This document shows positions 23,301 to 32,133 of a stretch of 33,128 nt of DNA, piece by piece. Each line of letters starts with the position of its first letter. The stretch's first letter is position 1. This stretch comes from a virus. Below the pieces are notes generated by a model. That model saw only the letters and a program-made list of their open reading frames with translations, had not been told where the DNA came from and did not search any database. The translations under genes and the position numbers were made by a program. The stretch covers positions 1 to 33,128 of the IMG/VR virus record IMGVR_UViG_3300035703_000293, one strand, 5' to 3'.

Positions 23301-23457
23301 CGTGGTCCACAGCCAGGGCGGCGTCAAAGCCAATGCGCAGATGGAACAGCGCGGCGATAAAGATTACATCGTGAACCTGTTTTTATCCGATGTGCAAAAC
23401 GGCGGTGAGATGGCCCGCACGATGGAACAGACCTATCAACTTAAGAGGGCTGGTTAA
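20275..23457 (+). CDS. Tape measure protein
   Basis: The largest tail-shaft gene after the chaperones. The 1060-residue product has the tape-measure N-terminal domain (about residues 80-270, with LNQALSSGVLQTDELNQVMDP and GEMGNAYQKL-like wording), hydrophobic segments around 293-315, 411-438 and 910-940, and a long charged coiled-coil region between about 440 and 860. The end carries GGLDYVPSESTYVLQRGERVLSPRQN, the glycine-rich and RGE motif common at the C-terminus of such proteins. By the rule of about 1.5 angstroms per residue the tail would be roughly 150 nm. It contains a tandem internal duplication. Confidence 0.93.
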   Translation: MSNLNLLLKLRYDGKEVSSGANQSVADLRRIEQQTRTQIATNQQAASSVNTITGGYHAMAAAMGTVVGISTAQKIVNDTASAQLLEQRMKSLSGSAAEYAANQEYLFATADKLNTSYTSLAESFTSMLNLQRAGTVTMAEGKAITEGLTNASKALGASDNQLALSLYGLNQALSSGVLQTDELNQVMDPLPGLLGELDKQVAKTGMTFRQLTGTGQVTSAMFKQYLIGALKEYQGAAERTEGTISASFAEMGNAYQKLIREYEKEVNFGVVAVANVLRDSMDMLRENETLVKSLEVAVIGLALGVSGRLVGALASSTKEKIANIQATKAQALAEKERLAGVMQTATVEHARAVQMREYYTHNLSAAQSDHFRGVAITNLAAANGRAIVTERALTVATANYTAAATQATLASRMLAGSLALVGGVPGLIAILGIGAAAMLSFGSSSAEAKKSVSEFDSEVKTLTESLDGLSNAQLAARKVNIDGKLDEAKNTARALRAELATVNSELNKGRMITVAPVFNKYGAIIQQGKTVAVALTEIERNEHTKRQTLLTAELETRQANITELESSIQRIAALSKGEQQQTARPLPANIQQLQVELLGEEAKLRESYQRRRDMVTMSMASDAANKQKYTQILKDIDAAEHKALAEQGQKARDEKIRAENEARRKIEQDKKDTQELSIAQARGFASREAAEAYANTYAVEKAKIEARVDATRRAEKGLAANDEIGELKYDARQDEAKQAHEKKLLQLRGFATREAAETYANTMAIRQAEHQATMDAMRLRSKGIDPTDLPKGLAMEQRDDNALEKRRAELEAQYQLEEEKTTKRLTRMEELQNEFDNRKIALHASRTGEMRGAILQFTDWQKKNEASKASALLGIGEHAAKAFAGQSKSAFKIFKAFSIGQALIKTYESATGAYAAMSTIPVVGPALGAAAAAAAVAMGLGQVRMIQQQQPAGIAHGGLDYVPSESTYVLQRGERVLSPRQNIEISEQVRRIDERSQANHAGGNVNLTVVVHSQGGVKANAQMEQRGDKDYIVNLFLSDVQNGGEMARTMEQTYQLKRAG
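22321..22716 (+). repeat. 66-residue tandem duplication in the tape measure gene
   Basis: GFASREAAEAYANT (from base 22321) and GFATREAAETYANT (from base 22519) are 198 bases, that is 66 codons, apart, and the following residues also align (VEKAKIEARVDATRRAEKGL with IRQAEHQATMDAMRLRSKGI). The DNA has diverged, so the duplication is not recent. It adds about 10 nm of predicted tail length. Confidence 0.75.
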
Positions 23458-23909
23458 TGTGGCCCAGTGAATTACCGACCCCACAACGCGACGAATTTGC
23501 CCTGCAGCAGCGGCCGAATTTGGCCGTGACGCCAATGGACAGCGGCTATACGCGCACCCGCGCCAAGTTTCGCTCGGTGCCAACCCATGTGCCGGTGATT
23601 TATCGCTGTGAAGCCAGCCGCGCGGCGCTTTTTGAGGGCTTTGTGACCCATACGCTCAAAGGCGCAACGCTGGCTTTCACCACACCATTGCTGTTTCCAA
23701 GCGGAATGCAGCGGGTCAATGCCAGGTTCCTCAGTAACCCATTAGAGCAAGCCAAGTTACTGGCCGGTGGTCAGTGGTGGGAATACCGCGCGACTTTAGA
23801 GATTGACCGCCCGGTATTAAGCCCGGAAGACACCCAGTTTTTACTCGACAACGATATCGCGTCCTTAAACGGCGTGATTGATAAAATTAAAGGGGCCATT
23901 ACCAAATGA
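23457..23909 (+). CDS. Distal tail or minor tail protein, 150 residues
   Basis: A beta-rich protein right after the tape measure, where siphophages have the first tail-tip protein. Visible blocks are YTRTRAKFRSVPTHVPVIYRC, RAALFEGFVTHTL, a strand-rich middle and AGGQWWEYRATLEIDRPVLSP, the last being a pattern I associate with tail proteins of B3/D3112-like phages. It starts in a TAATG overlap with the tape measure and ends in an ATGA overlap with the next gene. The tip role is inferred from position. Confidence 0.65.
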   Translation: MWPSELPTPQRDEFALQQRPNLAVTPMDSGYTRTRAKFRSVPTHVPVIYRCEASRAALFEGFVTHTLKGATLAFTTPLLFPSGMQRVNARFLSNPLEQAKLLAGGQWWEYRATLEIDRPVLSPEDTQFLLDNDIASLNGVIDKIKGAITK

Positions 23910-26900
23910 GTTTAGCCGCAGCCGCCACCAGGTTTAATGCCATCACGGATGCCATCCGGTCGATGATGACAGCCTCCAGTAGCGCCGATGTCAATATTGA
24001 AGGCGTGTTGGTGCCGTCACTTCGCAAGCAAATCGCCACGGAGTCCGCCACCTTTTTGTTCGCCAAAACCGCTGAAGTGAATGCCTCCGCGCGCCTGGCA
24101 GCCAGCTATGCCCAAAGTGCAAGCTCGGCGCTGGCGCTGATGATGCAGGATAAAAACGCCATCGATGCGCTGGCCACGGACGTGCAAAACAAAAGCCGCC
24201 AAACTGCGACCCATGCGGCGACTGTGGCCAGCTTATCGGCGCTCACCACGGCCGCTGCCGCTGATATTGATGCCAAGCATGATGCGGTCACGACCAAAGC
24301 GGCACAGGTGCTGTTTGCTGAGCGCAACGTCAACGCCAAGGCTGCCACCGTGGTCGCCGCAGAAGCCGCAACATCCAACGCCCTGGCGCGTGTGATGGCA
24401 GACAAAGCTGCGGCCACAGACGCGGCTATTCAAGCCAAACGGGATGCACAGCAAAGCACCGCCCATGCTGCGGCTGTTAGTGCCAATACGGCGCTGAGTA
24501 GTTTGATGCTCAATGAAGCAGCTGAGATTGCACAAGGCGCACAGCAAGCCGCGCGGGATGTATTGGCGACCGGTGCGCAGGTGCGGATTGGCCAGGTGCA
24601 GGTGGCTGTGACGCACCAGAACGTCACGGCGCTGAATCAATCCCTGCAGCAAAGGGATGCAGCTGCGGACACCTCAGCACGGCTTTTGAACCTCAAAGCC
24701 AAAGCAGTCGAAACCTTATCGGTGCTTAATGCACTGCTGCATAACGAAATCAAAGATACCGCAACAGACGCGCAAAATGCCGTGGGTGCAGCGGCGCATC
24801 ACGCCAATATCGCGGACCAGTACCGCCAATCCATTCTGCACCACCGCGATGCGGTCAATGCCATTGCGGATGAAATGGCGCTGATTAAATCCAGTTTAAA
24901 CGCCCTTTCAACCGAATTTACAGCGCAAGCGCAGCACGATATGACGGCGATGTCTGATTTGTTGCTGCAGGCCCAAAACGCGGCGGCGCTTGCTGTGCGG
25001 GTGGCCTTTGATACCTCACCACTGCAAGAGTTGCCCGCACCCGGCAAGGCACCACTGGCCGGAGGGGACAGTCAAATCGCGGAGCAATGGCTCAATTGTG
25101 AAACCGCCTATAGCGCCTTTGTGGTGGGCTTTGCCAACCTCATGAGCGAGCAGCTGCAGCTCAAAAACAAAGACGAAGCGCACAGCCAGGCGCTGGCCGA
25201 TTTTGTCTACCGCACCGACCGCGCCATTGCTCAGATGGACCGGCATTTAGAAAAAGTCCGCACCAGCAATTCACTGCCGGAAGAATATTTTCAGGGGTAT
25301 CACGACGCTGGTAAATCGCATCGCTTGCCGGTCTTTAACATGATGGAGCGCGACTTTTTAGCCGAAGCCGCCCAGGAAGAAGGTTATGCTGAGTTTTTAC
25401 GAAGCCAGGGCGCGTCTGGTATCGTCAATACTCGGCAATATCAGGCTGACCGAACCTTTGAATTGGGGTATCGCGTACACGATGTCAGTTACGCGGCACT
25501 GAATATCCACAACCATCCGAACTACAAAAGTCAGCCCGGTATGGCGGAAATCGCGGCCTGTATCAATGGCTATTACTTCAGAACGCGCCACATGGATTAC
25601 GCCATGGCGTATCCCATCCAGGGCAAATACTTAGAGCGTGTGGCGCTCAACGCCCCCGACATTCCGGCCGCCATTGCCGCACTACCCACCGGTATCAACC
25701 CGGACGGCAGTATCAATTATGCCAATACCCAGGCCGGATATATGCGCGATGTCAAAACAGCCAATCCGCAGGACTGCCAGTGGCATTTAGCGTACCTGGA
25801 ATGCTGGCTGGAGCAGTCCGAAGATGATGCGCTGGATGACCCTGCTGATTCTTTCCGCCATGCCAATGACGCCAAGGGCTATCGCGAGATGTTCGACAAA
25901 GGCCGTTATTTAAATGCCAGCGGCCATAAAAACCGGCTGGAGAACCTCAGCTATCAGCCCTTCACGGTGCGTTATGTCGACGCCCAGGGCGTGCCGCGCT
26001 TTGGCACCCTGCAGTACCGCATCAACAGCTATCCGGTCGGTGATTTACGCACCCTGGGCGGCGCTGAGCAATCGCCGCGCTTTGTGGTCGGCAATAGCAA
26101 CAGCCATTACCACAGCTTAGAGGTGGTGCTAACCAGCGCCCAAATGGCGTCGATTAAATCAGGCACAGCACTGGAGCTGACCACAAGCAACGACTTCGGC
26201 CACACCCATCAGGTCCGCGTGACCTGGGACGGTACGCAGTACCAGGCACTGGACCTGCACGCTGGCCATCAGCACCCGGTCGCCGTGATTGCTGACTCTA
26301 ATGGCCGACTTCCTTTTAATGAAGCCAAAGCAGTGGCTGGCACCATTGATAACACCAACCGCTTTAAGCTGGTCAGGGATTTAAGAAGCCGCGCCCATCA
26401 AAGCAGCTGGGCTAATTTAGCCAAAAGCCGGATGGCACGTTTTGAGTGTGTCGACCTTTTGGCGCTTTGCGAAAAGCTGCCTGGCCTTGAAGGCGATGGC
26501 GCATTTTTGGAAGAAAGCTACACCCAGTATGGCCTGAATGATGTGCTGGATAGCCACACCGGCTCAGGCCGGTTAAACGCGGCGCGTTATAACCGTCGTT
26601 ATAAATTCAACCGGGGCGATGCGTCGGGCCGCGTCACGGCTAACCGGGGCTTTAACGACCCTACACTTTTCGTCGCCAAGACCAGTCACCCGCGTGTGGT
26701 CGGCGGCTTTAGCTGGATGATCCCGATTGAGCTGATTTTGCGCACCCCGCGCGAGAACTGGAACCCCTACAACCTGCCCACCGGCGATTATGCGTTACTC
26801 AAAGCCGAAGAAACCGCTGGCCATGGCACCCAGGCCAAACCCTTTAGCGGCACCAATCCGCTGCACTTTTACTACGGCACGCCGGTGGGCGTGGTGCCGG

Positions 26901-27166
26901 AAGTGCCAGGGCAAGTCGACCCTGCAGATACTGCCAATACCGCCTGGGTGAGAGACGCAAACGGCACACCGCGCCAGGTGCTTGGTAATGGCATTCGGGT
27001 GCATGACGTCGACGGCATGCGCCAACGCTTCCCGATTTACCCACTGTTTGGAGATGGCAGTTACAGCCAAACACAGCAGCATTGGCTTCGCAAAACCATG
27101 ACCGATTTACTGAAAAAAGCCGCTGCCGGCACGTTAACGGCAGCTGATATTGATAACAACCTGTAG
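23906..27166 (+). CDS. Large tail structural protein with helical stalk and HxH motifs
   Basis: The 1086-residue product has two parts. Residues 1 to about 360 are very alanine-rich and helical (AARLAASYAQSASSALALMM and similar), likely a coiled-coil stalk. Residues about 440-1086 are globular, with many aromatic residues and YHDAGKSHRLPVFNMMERDFL, IHNHPNY and a section with three H-x-H motifs (H734-Y-H736, H766-T-H768, H788-Q-H790), a motif that binds iron in some tail fibres and spikes. No enzyme family recognised. It may be a fibre or adhesin. The overlap with the 150-residue gene is ATGA. Confidence 0.65.
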   Translation: MSLAAAATRFNAITDAIRSMMTASSSADVNIEGVLVPSLRKQIATESATFLFAKTAEVNASARLAASYAQSASSALALMMQDKNAIDALATDVQNKSRQTATHAATVASLSALTTAAAADIDAKHDAVTTKAAQVLFAERNVNAKAATVVAAEAATSNALARVMADKAAATDAAIQAKRDAQQSTAHAAAVSANTALSSLMLNEAAEIAQGAQQAARDVLATGAQVRIGQVQVAVTHQNVTALNQSLQQRDAAADTSARLLNLKAKAVETLSVLNALLHNEIKDTATDAQNAVGAAAHHANIADQYRQSILHHRDAVNAIADEMALIKSSLNALSTEFTAQAQHDMTAMSDLLLQAQNAAALAVRVAFDTSPLQELPAPGKAPLAGGDSQIAEQWLNCETAYSAFVVGFANLMSEQLQLKNKDEAHSQALADFVYRTDRAIAQMDRHLEKVRTSNSLPEEYFQGYHDAGKSHRLPVFNMMERDFLAEAAQEEGYAEFLRSQGASGIVNTRQYQADRTFELGYRVHDVSYAALNIHNHPNYKSQPGMAEIAACINGYYFRTRHMDYAMAYPIQGKYLERVALNAPDIPAAIAALPTGINPDGSINYANTQAGYMRDVKTANPQDCQWHLAYLECWLEQSEDDALDDPADSFRHANDAKGYREMFDKGRYLNASGHKNRLENLSYQPFTVRYVDAQGVPRFGTLQYRINSYPVGDLRTLGGAEQSPRFVVGNSNSHYHSLEVVLTSAQMASIKSGTALELTTSNDFGHTHQVRVTWDGTQYQALDLHAGHQHPVAVIADSNGRLPFNEAKAVAGTIDNTNRFKLVRDLRSRAHQSSWANLAKSRMARFECVDLLALCEKLPGLEGDGAFLEESYTQYGLNDVLDSHTGSGRLNAARYNRRYKFNRGDASGRVTANRGFNDPTLFVAKTSHPRVVGGFSWMIPIELILRTPRENWNPYNLPTGDYALLKAEETAGHGTQAKPFSGTNPLHFYYGTPVGVVPEVPGQVDPADTANTAWVRDANGTPRQVLGNGIRVHDVDGMRQRFPIYPLFGDGSYSQTQQHWLRKTMTDLLKKAAAGTLTAADIDNNL

Positions 27167-27175
27167 GAGTGCCCC

Positions 27176-27952
27176 ATGGCATCAACATCAGAACAACTAG
27201 CGCAGGCCGTGGCGGCTATTAATGCGCTACAACAAACATATGCTCAAGAGGTCGGCAAATGGCAAACCGAGCGCACCACCATGGCGGCGCAGCTGGCCAA
27301 TGCCATCACAGCGGTGCCGAACCTTCGTAAAGTCTTTTTTGTCGATGCGGTCGCAGGCAATGACGCCAACGAAGGCACCAGCGCCAAACCTTTTGCCACC
27401 CTGGATAAAGCCCTGGCGCTCGCTGCCACCATTTATGCAGGCTCGGTCGATGTGTTTTTACGCCCTGGCGTGTATGACGTCACGGTCTTTCGGCAGTACG
27501 CCAACATCAAATTATTTATCGGCGGGACGACATTGGAGCATGTCAACAATGTCGTGATTAACTGGCGCTCAACCTCCCATGATGGCGTCAATGCCATGTT
27601 TGCGATGCGCTATTGCACCGTCAACCGTCATGCGGTCGAGACAGCGGCGCATCAAAAATCAGTGATTAAACTCACCTCCGGCTGTGCCGTGTTTGGCGGT
27701 TATGTGGCAGGGGCAATCTCAGCCACCAACCGGGCCTTTCACTTCATTTCTGATGGTTGCCCGCTCTTTTCCACCGAAGCTGCAGGCGCTTTTGTCAGCA
27801 TGGAATTTACCTACGCCGAAAACACCAATGCCGTCAGCGTGTCGATTGCGCAAAACCGCAGCATGATGCTGATGTATAAGCCGGTCAACACCATTTTAAG
27901 TAACTTTGGCACCGCCACCACGGAGCTGAAACACGCGAGGATCACCGAATGA
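27176..27952 (+). CDS. Tail fibre-like protein with beta-helix start
   Basis: A 258-residue protein with a short helical N-terminus (EQLAQAVAAINALQQTYAQEV, coiled coil of about 40 residues) and then FVDAVAGNDANEGTSAKPFATLDKALALA, the characteristic opening of right-handed parallel beta-helix proteins (DUF1565-like), followed by short strand repeats. Such proteins are common as phage tailspikes, but this one is short and no catalytic acids are apparent. It starts ten bases after the large tail protein with an AGGAG site and ends in an ATGA overlap. Likely attached to the large protein at the tail tip. Confidence 0.66.
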   Translation: MASTSEQLAQAVAAINALQQTYAQEVGKWQTERTTMAAQLANAITAVPNLRKVFFVDAVAGNDANEGTSAKPFATLDKALALAATIYAGSVDVFLRPGVYDVTVFRQYANIKLFIGGTTLEHVNNVVINWRSTSHDGVNAMFAMRYCTVNRHAVETAAHQKSVIKLTSGCAVFGGYVAGAISATNRAFHFISDGCPLFSTEAAGAFVSMEFTYAENTNAVSVSIAQNRSMMLMYKPVNTILSNFGTATTELKHARITE

Positions 27953-28284
27953 ACTTCAACATCATCCACAACGCTTTGAACTACCAGGGCATCGACTTAG
28001 AAACCCTGCTCACCCTCGTTGGCGAAGCAGAAGCTGCGAACATGGTGCGCCAGCAGCTGGTTAAACAAGTCAAAGCAGCCAGCGCAGCAGAACTTGCCAA
28101 ATACGACTGGATGTATATCCGGGAGTACCGCATGGCCAATACCAACACACCCGCGCCGGTGCCTGCCTATATCGTGGCGCACTATGATGTGGTGCGAAAC
28201 TGGGTGGACCAGCAAGAGCAAACGATTGCTACACTCACCGCGCAGGCGGGCGTGGATTATGTGTTTCATGTGCCGACGCTTTGA
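27949..28284 (+). CDS. Small tail-associated protein, 111 residues
   Basis: A soluble helical protein (IDLETLLTLVGEAEAANMVRQ, ASAAELAKYDWMYIREYRM), coupled by ATGA to the beta-helix gene. In many phages a short gene after a fibre codes for a fibre-assembly factor or a small structural protein; the sequence here gives no family. Function unknown. Confidence 0.62.
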   Translation: MNFNIIHNALNYQGIDLETLLTLVGEAEAANMVRQQLVKQVKAASAAELAKYDWMYIREYRMANTNTPAPVPAYIVAHYDVVRNWVDQQEQTIATLTAQAGVDYVFHVPTL

Positions 28285-28304
28285 GTCAAGGCTAAGGGTT
28301 AACC

Positions 28305-28790
28305 ATGAGCCAATTGCTTGAAGTGGTGTACGCCAGCGCGCCGGTGGATGAAATCATCCACCACACCATTGAACTGATTAGCAGCAAAGGCACCCGGCGA
28401 CTGGTGCAAGGCTATGAAGACCTGGTGGCGAGGTTAGAAACCGGAAGCACTGTCACTTTTGCGCGCTCGTTCTTTGCGGTGAGTTTGCCGCAAAAAAGCA
28501 TCAAAGGCGCGCAGGAGCTGCAGTTTCAGATTGATAACGTCTCAGGCGATGCGATGGCGTTTATTGAAGCGGCGATGGAAGCTGGCAGTCGGGTGACGGT
28601 CATTTATCGGGCTTATTTGGGTAGCAACTTATCTGCCCCCTCTGAACCCCCGATGCGCTTAACCGTGACGGCAAGCTCGGTCGATGTGAAAAGCGCATCC
28701 TTGCGGGCGACCTTTCATGATTTGGTTAATGCCCCCTGGCCAAAGCGCCGTTATACCGCTGCTTTTGCGCCGGGGCTGATTTATGGCTAA
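28305..28790 (+). CDS. DUF1833-type minor tail protein
   Basis: The 161-residue protein has the features of DUF1833: EVVYASAPVDEIIHHTIELIS near the start, a middle that alternates strands and GAQELQFQIDNVSGDAM, and the ending KRRYTAAFAPGLIYG, which matches the usual Y-x-x-x-x-APGL close. It takes the place of lambda L, next to the NlpC/P60 and J-like genes, and so belongs to the tip complex. Eight bases overlap with the next gene. Confidence 0.82.
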   Translation: MSQLLEVVYASAPVDEIIHHTIELISSKGTRRLVQGYEDLVARLETGSTVTFARSFFAVSLPQKSIKGAQELQFQIDNVSGDAMAFIEAAMEAGSRVTVIYRAYLGSNLSAPSEPPMRLTVTASSVDVKSASLRATFHDLVNAPWPKRRYTAAFAPGLIYG

Positions 28791-29205
28791 CAGCATGAAG
28801 GCTAATAGCGTGAACATAGAGCGCTACCTGCAGGTGCCTTATCAAGACTTTGGGCGCGATTTAACCGGCTGGGATTGCTGGGGTCTGGTGCGGCATGTGC
28901 TGCACCATGACTTTGGCCAGCCGCTCTTTGCTGCCTTTGGCACCATCCATCCGCATGATTTAAACAATTTAAACATCGCCTTTCAACAGAGTTTAAACCA
29001 GTTTAAAGCCACGCAAGCCGAGCCTGGCGCAGTGGCATGCCTGTTTAAGTTTGGCGTGCTGGTGCATGTTGGGGTCTGTATCGACAGCACCGACATTTTG
29101 CACACCACCCAAAGCAGCGGCACGGCGCTCATTAGCCACCGCCAGTTTAAACGCCTTGGCATTCACACAGAGTTTTATCGATATGATCCGCATTTTCAGC
29201 AATAA
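28783..29205 (+). CDS. NlpC/P60-like tail-tip peptidase
   Basis: A 140-residue protein with the cysteine of the family in GWDCWGLVRHVL (C32) and a histidine in LVHVGVCID (H95), with H107 as a possible third residue. Lambda K and relatives have this fold at the tail tip and may cut peptidoglycan or process tip proteins. The first ATG at 28783 is chosen for its overlap with the previous gene; starts at ATG 28795 or GTG 28810 are also possible, since no start has a strong ribosome site. It overlaps the J-like gene by 23 bases. Confidence 0.78.
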   Translation: MANSMKANSVNIERYLQVPYQDFGRDLTGWDCWGLVRHVLHHDFGQPLFAAFGTIHPHDLNNLNIAFQQSLNQFKATQAEPGAVACLFKFGVLVHVGVCIDSTDILHTTQSSGTALISHRQFKRLGIHTEFYRYDPHFQQ

Positions 29206-31840
29206 ATTCAGCACTGCCCCGGATGAAGTGTATCCACTCACCGCCCCGGTCAGCCTTAAAGCCTGGCTGACGTCTAACGTCAAAAATTATGATGACCGGA
29301 CAGCGCCTTTTAGCTGTACCGTCAATGGTGAGCATTGGCCAGAATCGCGCTTTAATGAGCCGCTGCCGGTTGATGGCACCATTGATTTAATGCTTGAACC
29401 CAAAGATGCGGCAACGGCGGTGATTGCCATTATGGCCGTGGTCGGTGGTGCTGTGGCCGCCAAAGCCATGGCCAAGAAAATGCCGGATACTTACAACCGC
29501 ACCACGCCTGCCGGTTCATCCATTTATGATGTGAACCTGCAAGGCAACCGCGCCCGGTTAAACGGTATTATTCCTGAAATTGCAGGCACCCATGGCGTAT
29601 TCCCGGACTATTTAAACCAGCCGCACCGCTTTTATAAAAATGGCGTGCCTTGTGTGGATTTACTGTTTTCGATTGGCGTTGGCCGGTACCAGCTCGGCGC
29701 GGATGATATCAAAATCGCGCAAACACCCATTAGCCGGTATTTGGATAACATTAGCTATGCACTGTTTGAGCCTGGTGCCAATATCAGCAGCCATCCTGCT
29801 TATCAAAACTGGTTCCAAAGTGCTGAAGTGTCGGAATCCGGCTTTGAACTGACTACACCACCGGGCCTGATGGACGGCAATGCCAACACCTATATTGTCA
29901 CCAACCAAAACCGCTTCACGGTCAGCAAAACCGGCCAGTATGGCCCGGCAGTCGAGCTGCTGTTTAAGCTCGATGACTATCTCTATATCAATGGCCGCAC
30001 CAACAACCTGACCACCTTTGAAGGCATTGCAGCAGTGAGCGGCAACATTATTTCCGCGCCAGGCATTGGCCGCTATCAGGTGGCTGGTCAAATCATTGGT
30101 TTGATGGGCAAAGGCATCAATGGCGGCTATCTGGTGGAAACCGTCAGCACCAACCAAATCACCTTGACCGGCATGGCCGGTGAAGCCGTGAGCTTGCCCG
30201 CTGCGGTTTCCCAATACATCCGCATCGCCAAAACCCGCACCACCGGCATTCTCGGCTTATATAAGGTGACGGCGGTCAGTGGCGATAAAAAGGAATTCAC
30301 CGTCACCAAGGTCGACCAGCCCGGCTGGACGGCCTTTCCGACCGATTACCGCTTTTATTACAACACGTATATCGAACCCATCACGGATTTAAAAAACTGG
30401 CAGCTCGGCCCTTATCTGATTTGCCCGCAGAACGAAACCACCGACAAAATTGAAGTCGACTTTTTTATCCCTGGCATGGGCCGGATTAATGATGATGGCA
30501 CCATCAGTACCATTGATGTGTATGTGAACATCATGTACCGGGTACTTGGTACCATCGACTGGACCATTCAGACCGTGAAATTCAGTCGCCGCTCGATGGA
30601 CGAATATGGCCAGACTGTGATTATCAGCGTGGCCAAGGCCACCTATGAAGTGGCTATTATCCGCACCACAGCGGCTTTTGATGATATCCAGGTCAAAGAT
30701 AAAGTGGTCTGCAAGCGGGTGAAAAGCCGGTTAAACACTGTTATTCGCTACAGCGGCATCACCACCATGGCCATGAGTATCATCGGCAATAACGCACTGG
30801 CCGATAGCGCCGAAAGCCGCATTCTATGTAAGCCTACCCGCATTTTACCAAGGCTCAGTAACAACAGCTGGATTGAGCCTGGCCCGACAAATGCCATTGC
30901 GGACTTTTTTGGTTATGCGGTCAAAGACGCAGGTCACAGCGACAGCACGCTCTCCCTACCCGATTTACAAACCTTTAAAAACAAATGCACCGCCCAAAAT
31001 CAAAGCTTTAACGCCGTCTTTGATAACGACAGCACCTTACTGGATGTGCTGCAGCGTATCCTATATACCGGCTACGCCGAGCCGGTGCTGGAATTCGGCC
31101 AGCTCTACCCTGTGCGCGAAGACCCCCAAACCATCCACCGGCAATTTTTTAGCCCGGACAATATGCTGACCGACAGTTTAAAGATTGAGTTTAGCAACTT
31201 TAAACCCGACGAACCCGACGGCGTCGAAGTGGAATATATGGACCCGGACACCTGGAAAACCGCGACTATCAAATGCCTGCTACAAGGCGATGCCGGAATC
31301 AAGCCCGAGAAAATCCGCGCCTTTGGCGTCACCAACAAAACCCAAGCCTGGCGCATTGGTATGCGGGTGCGCGCCCGAATGAAATACGTGCGCAAGTTTA
31401 TCAACTTCTCCACCGAACTGGACGCCCACAATGCCCAGTTCGCAAGCCTGATTGCCGTTGCAGACAACATCCGCAACCAATCCGGCCGCGTCACAACCGT
31501 TACCGCAGGCAGAACACTGAAACTCAACCAGCCGCTCACCTGGGCAACCAACACCCAGCACGTTATCGCCATCAGACGCCCCAACGGTAGTCTATTCGGC
31601 CCGGTCAATTGCAGCAAAGGCAGCAGTGATGATGAAGTGATTCTGGAAAGAAACCTGGACTTTAGCGCCACCACCAACGGCCGGATGGAACCGCCCTTTT
31701 ACATCTTCGGCACCACCGACCGCTGGGCGCACAGCATGGTGGTGAAAAACGTCACCCCAAGCGGCTCTGACAAACTCAAAGTCGAAGCCGAAAGCTATGA
31801 TATACGAGTGTTTTTAAACGATTTAAACTTGCCGGGATAA
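29183..31840 (+). CDS. J-like tail-tip/host specificity protein
   Basis: Of the longer open frame, only the part from ATG 29183 (MIRIFSNKFSTAPDEVYPL) is taken, giving 885 residues; earlier codons lie inside the peptidase gene. It has a short hydrophobic stretch (AVIAIMAVVGGAVAAKAMA, about 78-96), then the RARLNGIIPEIAGTHGVFPDY and CVDLLFSIGVGRYQL blocks of the J-type tip protein of Mu-like siphophages, and later fibronectin-like or OB-like beta regions. It forms the central tip and is likely to contact the receptor. It is the last gene of the tail operon. Confidence 0.82.
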   Translation: MIRIFSNKFSTAPDEVYPLTAPVSLKAWLTSNVKNYDDRTAPFSCTVNGEHWPESRFNEPLPVDGTIDLMLEPKDAATAVIAIMAVVGGAVAAKAMAKKMPDTYNRTTPAGSSIYDVNLQGNRARLNGIIPEIAGTHGVFPDYLNQPHRFYKNGVPCVDLLFSIGVGRYQLGADDIKIAQTPISRYLDNISYALFEPGANISSHPAYQNWFQSAEVSESGFELTTPPGLMDGNANTYIVTNQNRFTVSKTGQYGPAVELLFKLDDYLYINGRTNNLTTFEGIAAVSGNIISAPGIGRYQVAGQIIGLMGKGINGGYLVETVSTNQITLTGMAGEAVSLPAAVSQYIRIAKTRTTGILGLYKVTAVSGDKKEFTVTKVDQPGWTAFPTDYRFYYNTYIEPITDLKNWQLGPYLICPQNETTDKIEVDFFIPGMGRINDDGTISTIDVYVNIMYRVLGTIDWTIQTVKFSRRSMDEYGQTVIISVAKATYEVAIIRTTAAFDDIQVKDKVVCKRVKSRLNTVIRYSGITTMAMSIIGNNALADSAESRILCKPTRILPRLSNNSWIEPGPTNAIADFFGYAVKDAGHSDSTLSLPDLQTFKNKCTAQNQSFNAVFDNDSTLLDVLQRILYTGYAEPVLEFGQLYPVREDPQTIHRQFFSPDNMLTDSLKIEFSNFKPDEPDGVEVEYMDPDTWKTATIKCLLQGDAGIKPEKIRAFGVTNKTQAWRIGMRVRARMKYVRKFINFSTELDAHNAQFASLIAVADNIRNQSGRVTTVTAGRTLKLNQPLTWATNTQHVIAIRRPNGSLFGPVNCSKGSSDDEVILERNLDFSATTNGRMEPPFYIFGTTDRWAHSMVVKNVTPSGSDKLKVEAESYDIRVFLNDLNLPG

Positions 31841-31870
31841 GGGTTTAAATTGGTTTTAAATTGTTTAAAT
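31813..31870. repeat. Phased TTTAAA cluster after the last tail gene
   Basis: TTTAAA occurs at 31813, 31822, 31844, 31855 and 31864, mostly 9-11 bases apart with one gap of two turns. It spans the end of the J-like gene and the spacer behind it. The spacing repeats that of 12466-12505. This could be a binding region near the right phage end, but the exact end is not identified. Confidence 0.5.
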
Positions 31871-31947
31871 CTGGTTTACTATATTCACTAACTAAAGCAA
31901 TTCTAAAATGCATGCACTAAATTCAGAGCTTTGTATTTTTCGACTTG

Positions 31948-32133
31948 ATGGCAACAGCGAGACCAAAAATGACCAAACCTTCAACGTCAAAACAACATAA
32001 GCCAAAGGACAATGTTCCAGTCTTTTCAGCTGCAGCTATGAAGCGTGTCAGAGCCACAAAAATTTCAGGCAGATTGCTTGATGCAATTAAATACATCCAA
32101 AACGAAGAAAAAGCTCATACCTGCAAGCAATGA
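31948..32133 (+). CDS. Small basic protein upstream of a GNAT gene, possible antitoxin
   Basis: A frame of 61 residues from ATG 31948; a second ATG at 31969 (54 residues) is better placed behind GCGAG and may be the real start. The protein is basic (MKRVRATKISGRLLDAIKYIQNEEKAHT) with no DUF1778 or other known antitoxin domain that I can see. It overlaps the GNAT start as ATGA at 32130-32133, the coupling typical of toxin-antitoxin pairs in which the antitoxin comes first. Low-GC DNA marks it off from the tail operon. Confidence 0.5.
   Translation: MATARPKMTKPSTSKQHKPKDNVPVFSAAAMKRVRATKISGRLLDAIKYIQNEEKAHTCKQ

Noticed and set aside
29051-29182. Upstream extension of the J-like protein
   Set aside because: It lies inside the NlpC/P60-like gene and lacks the J-type N-terminus, which begins at 29183.
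31932-31948. TGTATTTTTCGACTTGA, which resembles the left end of phage Mu (TGTATTGATTCACTTGA)
   Set aside because: It needs a gap and a mismatch, points away from the phage genes, and no repeated copy or target duplication is visible.
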